Assembly (NCBI GenBank): GCA_002389905.1
Contig: DGRE01000029.1
Location: 1-64,000, forward strand
Length of the DNA stretch: 64,000 nucleotides
Source: Hungatella sp. UBA4396
Lineage (GTDB): Bacteria; Bacillota; Clostridia; Lachnospirales; Lachnospiraceae
Reading direction: 5' to 3'
Shown here: positions 18,124 to 26,459 of the stretch, piece by piece
Layout: the number at the start of each line of letters is the position of its first letter
Position numbering within the stretch: the first letter of the stretch is position 1
Notes under the pieces: generated by a model
What the model was told of the DNA's origin: nothing
Database searches by the model: none
Seen by the model: only the letters and a program-made list of their open reading frames with translations
Translations under genes and position numbers: made by a program

Positions 18124-19363
18124 GCTGCTTTTACAGGCAGCAGAATATTTTAAGAAGCCAGGATTTAGGCGCCTGTTTGAAGGGCTTAATGAGCGCTATC
18201 AGTCCTTGTCGCGCTTGGGAGGAACCATTAATATCAGCGCGCTGACAAAGGAGGAGTCGGAGGCCCTGGAGGGCTTTTTACAGATGAATACTCCGGAGGG
18301 GAAGGAGCTTTCTCTGTCTGTTTCCCGTATTCGTAAGGCTCTTAAGAATACCCGTTACGGTCAGTGCAGTCTGGAGGATATTGTGCCGCTGGTTTTAGAT
18401 GGAAGCATGATATCAAATAAGCAGAAAAAGGAAGAAAAGAATAGGGAGCTGGAGGCATTTCTTGACAGCCTTGAGAAAAGCCTTCAGGGTAAGCCGGTAA
18501 ATTCCTGGCGTCCCTTTTATTCTTTGATCATAGCTGATTATAACCGGGACAGGCCTTGGGCTGAGGAACATATCCCTCTGATTCTCCGTGCGGTAAACAG
18601 CCTGCCTGCACATGCAAAGGAGTATGAAAGACTTCCTGTTTTTGCGGCAGGAACGACAGGAAACCCCCATTATTTTGATGAAGGAAAAAGAAGTTTAACC
18701 TATCTTCTTTATGGAATCCGCCATCTTTTTGGGGAGGCCGGGCAGAAAGGAAATTCTGCGGAGTCCAGGACAGAGCTTTTATACAGAGGCGGGATTTTAA
18801 AGGATGATTTGTATAACTGGGTTCTTTGTTTTGGAATCAGGGGTTATCTGGCTGGGGGAGAATTTCATAGGGGTATGGAGGCATATTTGAAAAATGGAGA
18901 GCCGCAAATTCTGACCCTTCAAAATATAAGCCTTTTAAAGTCGGCAGATGTGATGGAAAAAAAGGTTTATGTGGTGGAAAACCCTGCTGTTTTTTCTCAT
19001 ATTGTGAGCCGCAGGCAGGGGAATTGTGCCTGTATATGCTCTGGAGGGCAACTGCGCCTTTCTGTATTGATCTTACTGGATTTACTGGTCAGGAATCAGG
19101 TGACTGTTTATTATTCCGGTGACTTTGATCCGGAAGGCCTGTGTATAGCTCAAAAGCTGGTTTCCCGGTATGGTGACGGACTCAGGCTGTGGCATTATGA
19201 TGAAACTATGTACTATAAGTCGGTTTCCTCTGAATCCATTAGTGACCGGAGGCTTGCGCAGCTGAAAGGAATTACAGACAGCCGGCTGTCTGCCATAGGG
19301 ATACTTTTACAGGAACATCGGCATCCGGGATATCAGGAAAATATGATAGACTGCTTTGATTGA
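18101..19363 (+). CDS. jetD: Wadjet TOPRIM nuclease JetD (DUF2399/TIGR02679 type)
   Basis: The C-terminal third has the DUF2399 TOPRIM pattern: CICSGGQLRLSVLILLDLL, then YYSGDFDPEGLCIAQKL, where DFD supplies the metal-binding acids. The N-terminal part (LLLQAAEYFKKPGFRRLFEG) and DUF3323-like middle match TIGR02679. JetD is the nuclease that cuts plasmids trapped by the SMC motor. The start is uncertain: ATG 18101 (GGAAG ten bases upstream) gives 420 residues and a 23-base overlap with JetC, while an in-frame ATG at 18074 gives 429 residues but has no ribosome site. This is the last canonical Wadjet gene; no terminator follows before the ATPase gene. Confidence 0.85.
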   Translation: MERWNGNELLLQAAEYFKKPGFRRLFEGLNERYQSLSRLGGTINISALTKEESEALEGFLQMNTPEGKELSLSVSRIRKALKNTRYGQCSLEDIVPLVLDGSMISNKQKKEEKNRELEAFLDSLEKSLQGKPVNSWRPFYSLIIADYNRDRPWAEEHIPLILRAVNSLPAHAKEYERLPVFAAGTTGNPHYFDEGKRSLTYLLYGIRHLFGEAGQKGNSAESRTELLYRGGILKDDLYNWVLCFGIRGYLAGGEFHRGMEAYLKNGEPQILTLQNISLLKSADVMEKKVYVVENPAVFSHIVSRRQGNCACICSGGQLRLSVLILLDLLVRNQVTVYYSGDFDPEGLCIAQKLVSRYGDGLRLWHYDETMYYKSVSSESISDRRLAQLKGITDSRLSAIGILLQEHRHPGYQENMIDCFD

Positions 19364-19414
19364 TAAAATTTAAAAAAAAGCATAAAATACAAAGTAAATA
19401 TGGAGGAAAATTAT

Positions 19415-20818
19415 ATGCGAGATCTTGTAGTACGTATGCAGTCTATAGAATTAAAAAACATCAAAAACGTAAATAACGGAAAAATCGAAATGCCCAACAC
19501 CTTCCGAAAAAAACTATCATACAAAAATCCAGAAATCTTAGGCTTATACGGCCAAAACGGCTCCGGCAAGACTGCGGTTGTAGATGCCCTGTATTTCCTT
19601 CAGCGCATTATGACCGGCAATGTACTTGACCCAGAAATAGAAGACTACATCGACGTAAAAGAAACCAATGCCGAAATAACAACAGAATTTGCCCTTTACA
19701 CAGCAACGGAGATTTACGAAGTCACTTATAAAGTCACACTTCACAACCCCTCCCAGGGCCGCGCAGAAATCTGCCGTGAAACCCTAAGCTGCGCCAAAAC
19801 CACTTCCGAAGGAAGAAGCAATAAAACCGTATTCATGGACTACAACCGTGAGGACGAAGCCATCTTCACCCCGAAAAAACGCCTGGACGAGTTAGTAGAA
19901 GAAAACAAATCCTACAAAATGGACTTACTGGTTGCAAAAAGAATTGCAAAAAAGAGCAACTGCTCCTATATATTCGGTGAGAACAGCAGAGAAGTATTCC
20001 AGAGCAATTTTCAGGGAGCCTTTCAGGAATATTCCTTTATCATAATATCCTTATTCCGTTTCGCCCTGACAGACTTATTCGTAATCCGCAACACCCATTC
20101 CGGTGTTATTTCGGCCAATTTAATCCTCCCCATGGCATTTCGGATTGAAGCCGGTGAAATGGCGGGAAAAGCCATGAAAGGTGATTTTGCCGTTTCTCTT
20201 GTCCACCCCACAGTGATCGATAAGGAGAAAAAAGAAGTCTTATACCAGATTGTGGAGGAAATCAACACAGTCCTCTACACCATTATTCCCGGAATGAAAA
20301 TGGGGATTCGGGATTACGGATTGCAGCTTATGGACAGCGGAAAAGAAGGAATCAAGATCGAACTTTTATCAGTAAGAGATGACATTGAATTTCCTATCCG
20401 CATGGAATCAGAAGGAATCATAAAAATAATCTCCATTCTAAATGCATTGATCCACGCCTTTGGTGACTCTTCCGTATGCCTGGTCATTGACGAATTAGAT
20501 GCCGGTATTTTTGAATTCATGCTGGGAGAACTGCTTTCCATATTTGACAAAAGCGCAAAGGGCCAGCTCATTTTCACATCTCACAACCTGCGGGCATTGG
20601 AAATGCTGGAAAAAGAGAGCATTATGTTTTCCACCTCTAATCCCCAAAACCGCTACATCCACATGAAACACATAAAAAATTCCAATAATCTGCGGGACGT
20701 ATATTTACGAAGCATAACCCTGGGAGGTCAGAAAGAGGAAATTTATGCGGAAACAGACAGCTTAAAGATTTCCCGTGCTTTCCGAAAAGCAGGCAGGAGT
20801 ATATGGGATGAAAAATAG
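19415..20818 (+). CDS. AAA (AAA_15/21-like, ABC-type) ATPase of a defence-like pair
   Basis: The ATG at 19415 follows GGAGG by eight bases; an ATG at 19400 lies inside that site. The 467-residue protein starts with an ABC-type lobe (MQSIELKNIKNV), Walker A GQNGSGKT at 46-53, a signature-like ESEGIIKIISIL, Walker B CLVIDELDAG and the H-loop QLIFTSHN. This matches RecF/OLD-like AAA_15 ATPases used in many phage defence pairs (OLD, AbiL, Rlo, PARIS AriA). It has no fused nuclease; the next gene overlaps by 11 bases and carries TOPRIM-like motifs, which would complete a split OLD- or PARIS-like system. The gap from JetD is only 51 bases with no hairpin, so it may be co-transcribed with Wadjet. 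Confidence 0.75.
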   Translation: MRDLVVRMQSIELKNIKNVNNGKIEMPNTFRKKLSYKNPEILGLYGQNGSGKTAVVDALYFLQRIMTGNVLDPEIEDYIDVKETNAEITTEFALYTATEIYEVTYKVTLHNPSQGRAEICRETLSCAKTTSEGRSNKTVFMDYNREDEAIFTPKKRLDELVEENKSYKMDLLVAKRIAKKSNCSYIFGENSREVFQSNFQGAFQEYSFIIISLFRFALTDLFVIRNTHSGVISANLILPMAFRIEAGEMAGKAMKGDFAVSLVHPTVIDKEKKEVLYQIVEEINTVLYTIIPGMKMGIRDYGLQLMDSGKEGIKIELLSVRDDIEFPIRMESEGIIKIISILNALIHAFGDSSVCLVIDELDAGIFEFMLGELLSIFDKSAKGQLIFTSHNLRALEMLEKESIMFSTSNPQNRYIHMKHIKNSNNLRDVYLRSITLGGQKEEIYAETDSLKISRAFRKAGRSIWDEK

Positions 20819-21500
20819 CGAGAAAAAGGTCCTTCTATTCCTGGTGGAAGGCCCTAGTGACGAAGCTGCCATCGGTACAATCATCAAAGAGTATTTTGAA
20901 GCAGAGCAGGTACAGTTTCTTGTAGTCCATGGCGACATCACAGTAAGGGATTATGTGAGCACAGATAAGATTCTTACAAAGATCAATGAATTAGTCAACA
21001 AAGTGAAAAGCATATACGGCTACAAAACCGCAGATTTCCTAAGAATCATTCACTTAACAGATTCCGATGGAGTTTTCATCCCCGATGAACACGTACACAA
21101 GGCCGATGTAGATAGCATTGAGTATTATGAGGACCGTATGGAGACGTCTTCTGTAAAAAACACATTAGATAGAAACCACAGGAAAAAAGAAATATTATTT
21201 AAATTACACAGAACAGGAAAAATAGGTACCATTCCTTACCGAATCTATTATAATTCCTGCAACCTGGAACATGTGCTTTTTGGTGATCAAAAGGATTTTT
21301 CTGATGAAGAAAAGGAAGAATTATCAGACGGATTTGCAGAACAATACGAAGGCCGTGTCAATGATTTTGTCAAATTCATTTCATCTCCGGAAATAGCTGC
21401 ACCCGGAAGTTATCAGGAAACATGGAGGTATATGGAAGAAGGTTTAAATTCCTTGAAGCGGGCCACCAATATGCATCATCTATTTCAGGAATCCCGGTAA
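20808..21500 (+). CDS. TOPRIM-like partner protein of the ATPase
   Basis: The start at ATG 20808 (GGAG upstream) gives 230 residues and overlaps the ATPase stop. The N-terminus LLFLVEGPSDEAAIGTII has the TOPRIM glutamate (VEGPSDE), and IIHLTDSDGVFI supplies a D-x-D, so the metal-binding set E/DxD seems present. A later YYNSCNLEHVLFGD block is conserved-looking but unassigned. I infer an OLD/DUF4435-like nuclease working with the upstream ATPase, as AriB works with AriA in PARIS. A different toxin fold is possible since only short motifs support this. A hairpin follows about 90 bases after the stop. Confidence 0.55.
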   Translation: MKNSEKKVLLFLVEGPSDEAAIGTIIKEYFEAEQVQFLVVHGDITVRDYVSTDKILTKINELVNKVKSIYGYKTADFLRIIHLTDSDGVFIPDEHVHKADVDSIEYYEDRMETSSVKNTLDRNHRKKEILFKLHRTGKIGTIPYRIYYNSCNLEHVLFGDQKDFSDEEKEELSDGFAEQYEGRVNDFVKFISSPEIAAPGSYQETWRYMEEGLNSLKRATNMHHLFQESR

Positions 21501-22008
21501 GTAAAAGTGCCTGAAGCCCTGGGTTCTATTCCCGGGTTCCAACTTTTCCGCCATATAAATATAAAATTTTTGTAAAAATTCTCAGTTACTGCGGACGGAA
21601 AATGATAATTTCCCGTCCGCAAATTCTTCTTCCCCAAAACCAACAGAGGCCGTATCAGCAAATTCCCCAAAGAAAAAAGCCTGAATTCCTAAAAAATATT
21701 ATTTTTTTCATAATCTTTTATGAAATCTTGTCGACATTACAATAAGCATACCTATGGTATATATAGTATATCTTTGTATTGTCATAGATATATGTAGTAT
21801 GTTTGATTTTTTAATCAGAAGAATAAAAGCCTTTTTACTAAAAAACGATAAAAGAATGTCGAATAATGCGATAGAATTTGCTTTTCAAATAGCTCAAAAC
21901 AGCTTATAGTGATTACAAGAACAGCGATAAACTATTAAGAATTCTGAATCCTTGTAATGGGATTTGGGAATTTTGAAAGGTTATAGCAGAAAAAGGAGGG
22001 TTTTCTAT
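21501..22008. other. AT-rich intergenic stretch after the defence genes
   Basis: No gene is supported. A hairpin with stem TGCGGACGG/CCGTCCGCA (21590-21621) probably terminates the upstream operon. A smaller CCCTGGG/CCCGGG-type hairpin lies near 21519-21536. Further on are TA-rich short repeats (TATGGTATATATAGTATA near 21750) but no clear promoter match. Confidence 0.5.
21590..21621 (+). terminator. Hairpin after the ATPase/TOPRIM pair
   Basis: TGCGGACGG (21590-21598) pairs with CCGTCCGCA (21613-21621); the inner AAAT/ATTT extends the stem after one mismatch. The tail is AAATTCTTCTT, U-rich but interrupted. Confidence 0.55.
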
Positions 22009-22158
22009 ATGACAGATGCTGAGAAGCTGCGGATTATAGAGATAGAGAATGAGAAACTACTGGAGGAGAATATGAAACTCTACAAGGTGATTGAAAGGCT
22101 GAATCAGACACTCAACCGATTGATCGGACGTTACATATGCTCTGACAGAATGGCCTGA
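22009..22158 (+). CDS. Small coiled-coil protein, unknown function
   Basis: ATG 22009 follows AAAGGAGGG by eight bases, so this 49-residue frame is probably translated. The product begins MTDAEKLRIIEIENEKLLEE and consists almost wholly of a leucine/isoleucine heptad helix with a short basic tail and one Cys. The phrase IEIENEKL and the following helix resemble the C-terminal helix of the convergent zinc-ribbon protein (LEIENEKLNKTIEWMHQT). The two may be related by descent or pair as coiled coils (inference). No family is recognised. Confidence 0.6.
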   Translation: MTDAEKLRIIEIENEKLLEENMKLYKVIERLNQTLNRLIGRYICSDRMA

Positions 22159-22164
22159 ACCGGG

Positions 22165-22203
22165 GGATATAACCGGGAGTGCCCGTCACTCCCGGTTATA
22201 TCC
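22165..22203. terminator. Perfect 17-bp hairpin between convergent small genes
   Basis: GGATATAACCGGGAGTG (22165-22181) and its exact complement (22187-22203) flank a 5-base loop. It is placed between two convergent genes and lacks a long U-run on either side. It is the strongest simple stem in the window. Confidence 0.75.
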
Positions 22204-22218
22204 TTGTAAGGCTGTTTC

Positions 22219-22611
22219 TTATTTGAAATGCTCCTTGCCATCAGAAGTAAGTCCTTTGCTTGCGCGGACCATTTCCCAAATGGTCTGGTGCATCCATTCG
22301 ATGGTTTTGTTTAGTTTTTCATTTTCAATTTCCAGTTCGGTAATGCGGGCACCCATCTGGGCGATGATCTCTCTTTTGTTATTTGTCTTATGAGGCTCCA
22401 GCAGGCGCTTTACATAAGGAGAAGATGACATAATAATATATGCGGAAAGCAGCTCGTCCCTCTCTTCACAAGACAAATCCATAAAGTCCTGATAGTTAAG
22501 ATCCAGACATGTCATTTCTAACCGGCATTTGGGGCACACTGCATTCCGTTCAAGTTGGTAATATCCATAGTAGCCGCATTTGGGGCAGTAATATACGGAT
22601 AGTTCTCTCAT
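22219..22611 (-). CDS. Zinc-ribbon protein with C-terminal coiled coil
   Basis: A strong site (AAAGGAGGAG) precedes the ATG of this 130-residue protein. The N-terminus has YYCPKCGYYGYYQL and AVCPKCRLEM, two CxxC pairs forming a rubredoxin-like zinc ribbon. A middle helical region (LSCEERDELLSAYIIMSSS) leads to a heptad helix ending in MVRASKGLTS. Such proteins are widespread in Lachnospiraceae and I know of no assigned function; DNA or protein binding is plausible. The heptad helix is similar to that of the convergent 49-residue protein. Confidence 0.7.
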   Translation of the reverse strand: MRELSVYYCPKCGYYGYYQLERNAVCPKCRLEMTCLDLNYQDFMDLSCEERDELLSAYIIMSSSPYVKRLLEPHKTNNKREIIAQMGARITELEIENEKLNKTIEWMHQTIWEMVRASKGLTSDGKEHFK

Positions 22612-22768
22612 TGTTCTCCTCCTTTTTCGTATATGGTAAAAAATGGTCTACTTCTATATATATAACGTAAGATAAATTAAAATATGACGAAAAAAAACAT
22701 AAAACATATAGAATATGTAACCTTATAGAATTAACGGAAAAATTATAAAAAATAGTGCAGAAATACAT

Positions 22769-22803
22769 AAAAAGTCCGCAGGCTTGAGCGCCGCGGACTT
22801 TTT
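22769..22803. terminator. Bidirectional hairpin terminator
   Basis: AAAAAGTCCGC (22769-22779) and GCGGACTTTTT (22793-22803) give an 11-bp stem with A- and U-tracts built in. It lies downstream of the minus-strand wall-repeat gene. Confidence 0.8.
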
Positions 22804-22843
22804 AAATTTGAACGGATGAATCTTTTGTATTTTTATGTTATTT

Positions 22844-24181
22844 TTACTGAATGATACCGTTAGCATCTACGACAAATACTTTGCCGTTAGCATCCTTGTA
22901 GTCTCTGAAACCAGCACCAAGCTCCGGTTTTTCAGAGGACTTAGAGGTGGAAGATGCTTTCTGAACAGCGCCGCTGGTGTTTACCAGATAGTTGGTGCCG
23001 TTAAGAGCAACAGGAGCCATCTTTAAGTCAACGTCAGCTTCTTTTCTTAAACCGTACTCATAAACAGTGTTGTCCAGGATTCCGTGGTAGCCCTGTCCTT
23101 TTTTGCTTCCGGAGGTCTGGAAGTACCAGATCTCATTCTCATCAGTATCTTCGTTGTAAATGGTCTGCTTGCCGGTGCTCATAGCGCCGTTGTCTGCGAA
23201 GTAGAAGTTAGCGATGGTATCGTTATCCAGGTTAACTACTTCCAGTCCAGTCTGCATTTCACCTTTTGTATTAAATCCATATTTCTGAGAGCTTATAGTA
23301 AATAATCCAATTCCTTTTTCAGCATAGTAAGGTGCGCCGTTTTTGAAGAAGAACCAATGAAGTGTGCCTTCTTCGCTAAGCTCTGAAATGCCTTCGATTT
23401 CTCTCCAGCCTTCTGCTCTTGCACCGCTTTCCTCATCATAGTAGTGATATCCAGCTGCAGTATCTTTTGTATTTTCGGCCGCTTCTGATGGAGTCGCAGT
23501 TTCAGGAAGCTTATACCATCCGGTCTGCATTTCTCCATTGACAAAGGTATAGTAGGAACCTTCGATTTTCTTGTCCACCTGGTCTTTGACCATGGCGCCG
23601 TCTTTATCGAAATAGTACCAGGAGAGTGGATCTTCTGCGTCCTCATCTGCGTTTTCAAGCTGGAACCAGCCTGTTTTCTGAGCGCCGTCATTTTCGTCGC
23701 CGAGATAGTAGGTGAAGTCACCGATTTCGACTTTGCCGGTCAGCATCTGGCCCTGCTCGTCAAAATAATACCCTTTGTCTTCGATTTTCTGCCACTTGGA
23801 GATAACGGCCTTACCGTCTTTTCCATAATAATGCCAGAAAACTTCCGGTGCGTCAGGGGAGTCCCAATAGTTGTCGTTGTTCACGGAAATCCACTGGTTG
23901 ATCACTCTTTTTCCGCTGTCGTCAACGTAGTATTCATCAATTTCCTGACTTGTGGCAATTTCGCCATTCTCATCTAAGTAGTACCAATCATTGCCGTATT
24001 TCTTCCATGAATCGGTAGCGTAAAAATCGCCTTCTTCATAGAACTTTAAGGAACCGTTTTCCTCAACCCAACCGGTTGCTTTTGCATAAGCGGTTGCGCT
24101 TGTAAGGCCCAGTTCCGGAGCTGCCATGGCGATTACGCCGGCAGCGGATAATACAGCCATCAATTTAAAATGCTTTTTCAT
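22844..24181 (-). CDS. Secreted cell wall-binding repeat protein
   Basis: From ATG 24181 (AAGGAGAG nine bases upstream) the protein has 445 residues. A signal peptide is clear: MKKHFKLMAVLSAAGVIAMA with a cleavage-like ATAYA-K. The rest is a chain of choline-binding-type (CW_binding_1) repeats, each with an aromatic core such as WYYLDENGEI, WHYYGKDGKAVISKW, GYYFDEQGQM and WYYFDKDGAM. These repeats bind wall teichoic acid or polysaccharide, so the protein is likely surface-attached. No catalytic domain is seen. Its position next to a glycan operon fits a surface role. Repeats diverge in sequence, so it is an old array. Confidence 0.85.
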   Translation of the reverse strand: MKKHFKLMAVLSAAGVIAMAAPELGLTSATAYAKATGWVEENGSLKFYEEGDFYATDSWKKYGNDWYYLDENGEIATSQEIDEYYVDDSGKRVINQWISVNNDNYWDSPDAPEVFWHYYGKDGKAVISKWQKIEDKGYYFDEQGQMLTGKVEIGDFTYYLGDENDGAQKTGWFQLENADEDAEDPLSWYYFDKDGAMVKDQVDKKIEGSYYTFVNGEMQTGWYKLPETATPSEAAENTKDTAAGYHYYDEESGARAEGWREIEGISELSEEGTLHWFFFKNGAPYYAEKGIGLFTISSQKYGFNTKGEMQTGLEVVNLDNDTIANFYFADNGAMSTGKQTIYNEDTDENEIWYFQTSGSKKGQGYHGILDNTVYEYGLRKEADVDLKMAPVALNGTNYLVNTSGAVQKASSTSKSSEKPELGAGFRDYKDANGKVFVVDANGIIQ

Positions 24182-24481
24182 AAATATGTTCTCTCCTTTT
24201 TGCAATAAGTTTTATCGTGGCCGAAAATCCATCGTTGCATTACTCTGCGATTATAACCCATAGCCAGGATACAATGATAGTGTGGTTTCATGGCAAATAT
24301 GGAAGGAGGTAACAGAATAAGAAAAAAGATGAGAAAACCCAGGGGTTTCCCCTTGCCGGCAGCCGAAAAATAGAAGAATCCACCTTCAGAAAGTAAGAAA
24401 ACTTTAAATAGGAAAATAAAGGCTGGTATGATATAATTACAAAACAGAGAATAAACAGCCCTTAAAGAGGAGATCCAAGCC
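24182..24481. promoter_or_regulatory. Divergent intergenic region with extended -10 for the glycan operon
   Basis: An extended -10 (TGA-TATAAT, 24429-24437) lies about 45 bases before the TPP enzyme ATG; no good -35 is visible. AGGGG/CCCCT near 24337-24349 can form a small hairpin. Nothing else is evident in the stretch. Confidence 0.5.
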
Positions 24482-26410
24482 ATGAGAATGAAAGTATCCA
24501 ACTATATTTCCCAAAAACTGGTGGATTCCGGAATTACCCAGGTATTTACCGTCACAGGCGGAGGCGCCATGCATTTAAATGACGCTCTGGGCCACCAGGA
24601 AGGCCTGCACTGCTTGTATAACCACCATGAACAGGCCTGCGCCATAGCCGCAGAGGCCTACGCCAGAATCCATGGAAAGATAGGAGCGGTCTGCGTGACC
24701 ACCGGACCTGGCGGCACCAATGCCATTACCGGAGTGCTGGGAGGCTGGCTGGATTCCATTCCCATGCTGATCTTATCCGGACAAGTACGCTATGATACCA
24801 CTGCCCGCTGGTCAGGTGTAGGAATCAGAGCCATGGGCGACCAGGAGTTTGATATTATAAAGTCCGTTGACTGTATGACAAAGTACAGTGAGATGGTCAT
24901 TGATCCCATGAGAATCCGTTTTTGCCTGGAAAAGGCCATTTATCTGGCACTTTCCGGACGCCAGGGTCCTGCCTGGCTGGACATCCCCTTAAATGTTCAG
25001 GGAGCTTATATTGAAACCGATGATTTGATCGGCTTTTCTCCAGAGAATTACGAGGCAGGCGGAGACGGCTGGGTTTCTGAGACCGGCCCCAAAATCAGGG
25101 AAGATCAGGCAGGGGAGGGGGAAACCCGCCAGATACTTCCGTCACAGGTGGCGGACGACACGGTTCGGGCCATTTTGGACAAGATCCGTTCTTCTTCCCG
25201 CCCGGTGATCAATGCAGGAAATGGAATACGGATCGGAAAAGCTTATGAGGTGTTTGTCAGAGTGGCGGAAAAACTGGGAATCCCGGTGGTGACCGGATGG
25301 AACAGTATCGACTGTCTTCATGATGACCATCCTCTCTATACCGGCAGAGCCGGGGGAATGGGAGACCGCCCCGGCAACTTTGCAATCCAAAACAGCGATC
25401 TTGTCCTTTCCCTGGGAAGCCGTTTAAGCATCAGGCAGGTAGGGTATTCTTATAATACATGGGCCAGAGCTGCTCACGTGATTGTCAATGACATTGACCA
25501 GGAAGAACTGAAAAAACCATCGGTTCATGCTGATATGAGGGTTCATGCCGATGTAAAGGATTTGCTGGAGTCCATGGAAAGGCTCCTGGACTGCGAATAC
25601 AAGGCCACCAGGGAACACCCCTTATTTTCAGGAGGAAAAGGTCTGGATAACATGACCTGGAATGAGACCTGCCTCATGTGGAAAGAAACCTATCCGGTAG
25701 TGCTGCCAAAGCATTATATTGATGAAGGCAAGGGAACAAATGTCTACGCCTTTATTAAGGAATTAAGCTCCAGGCTTTCCAAAAATCAGATCACAGTGGT
25801 AGGGAACGGCTCTGCCTGCGTGGTGGGCGGACATGCCTATGTGATCAAGGAAGGACAGCGCTTTTTATCCAATTCTGCAGTTGCCAGCATGGGATATGAT
25901 CTTCCGGCGGCTATCGGCGTCTGCATGACAGAACAGGAACAAGATACCATTCTGGTGACAGGAGACGGCAGCCTCCAGATGAATTTACAGGAGCTGCAGA
26001 CGATTATTCATCACCGTATGGCTATTAAAATATTCCTCATTAATAATGGAGGGTATCACTCCATCCGCCAGACCCAGAAGAATTTCTTCGGAGAGCCTTT
26101 GGTGGGAATCGGAGAGGACAGCATGGATTTAAGCTTTCCTGACATGGCAAAGCTTTCCGGAGCTTATGGCTATCCTTACGTGGCCATCCATAACAACGGG
26201 GAATTGGAACGGGGAATTGAAGAGACTCTTTCCATAGAGGGACCAGTCATCTGCGAGGTGTTTGTGAGCAGGGATCAGAACTTTGAACCGAAATCCTCGG
26301 CTAAGCGTCTGCCTGACGGAACCATGGTATCTCCTCCTTTGGAGGATTTATCCCCCTTCCTGCCTGATGAGGAGATGGACCGGAATATGATTATTCCCCG
26401 GATAAAGTAG
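24482..26410 (+). CDS. Thiamine pyrophosphate-dependent enzyme, acetolactate synthase-like
   Basis: The 642-residue protein has the three-domain TPP layout. The catalytic Glu is in NHHEQACAIAAEAYAR with GPGGTNAITG following. A central domain begins near residue 230, and the TPP/Mg motif VTGDGSLQMN...INNGG is near residue 500. It belongs to the acetolactate synthase/IlvB superfamily, but no regulatory subunit or branched-chain gene is near. It instead leads an operon with an epimerase, a methyltransferase, an alcohol dehydrogenase and glycosyltransferases. A role in making an unusual (branched or acylated) sugar, as YerE does in yersiniose synthesis, is a hypothesis. AGGAG precedes the ATG. 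Confidence 0.8.
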   Translation: MRMKVSNYISQKLVDSGITQVFTVTGGGAMHLNDALGHQEGLHCLYNHHEQACAIAAEAYARIHGKIGAVCVTTGPGGTNAITGVLGGWLDSIPMLILSGQVRYDTTARWSGVGIRAMGDQEFDIIKSVDCMTKYSEMVIDPMRIRFCLEKAIYLALSGRQGPAWLDIPLNVQGAYIETDDLIGFSPENYEAGGDGWVSETGPKIREDQAGEGETRQILPSQVADDTVRAILDKIRSSSRPVINAGNGIRIGKAYEVFVRVAEKLGIPVVTGWNSIDCLHDDHPLYTGRAGGMGDRPGNFAIQNSDLVLSLGSRLSIRQVGYSYNTWARAAHVIVNDIDQEELKKPSVHADMRVHADVKDLLESMERLLDCEYKATREHPLFSGGKGLDNMTWNETCLMWKETYPVVLPKHYIDEGKGTNVYAFIKELSSRLSKNQITVVGNGSACVVGGHAYVIKEGQRFLSNSAVASMGYDLPAAIGVCMTEQEQDTILVTGDGSLQMNLQELQTIIHHRMAIKIFLINNGGYHSIRQTQKNFFGEPLVGIGEDSMDLSFPDMAKLSGAYGYPYVAIHNNGELERGIEETLSIEGPVICEVFVSRDQNFEPKSSAKRLPDGTMVSPPLEDLSPFLPDEEMDRNMIIPRIK

Positions 26411-26459
26411 TCAAATATTTCGCAGGAATAAAAGGTCAAAGAAATACGGAGGAGAAACG

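Noticed and set aside
23293..23721. 142-residue frame in the wall-repeat gene
   Set aside because: It lies in another frame on the same strand inside the repeat protein, with no start signal.
24178..24501. 107-residue membrane-like minus-strand frame
   Set aside because: Spans the intergenic promoter region and the start of the TPP gene; hydrophobicity comes from T-rich DNA and there is no ribosome site.
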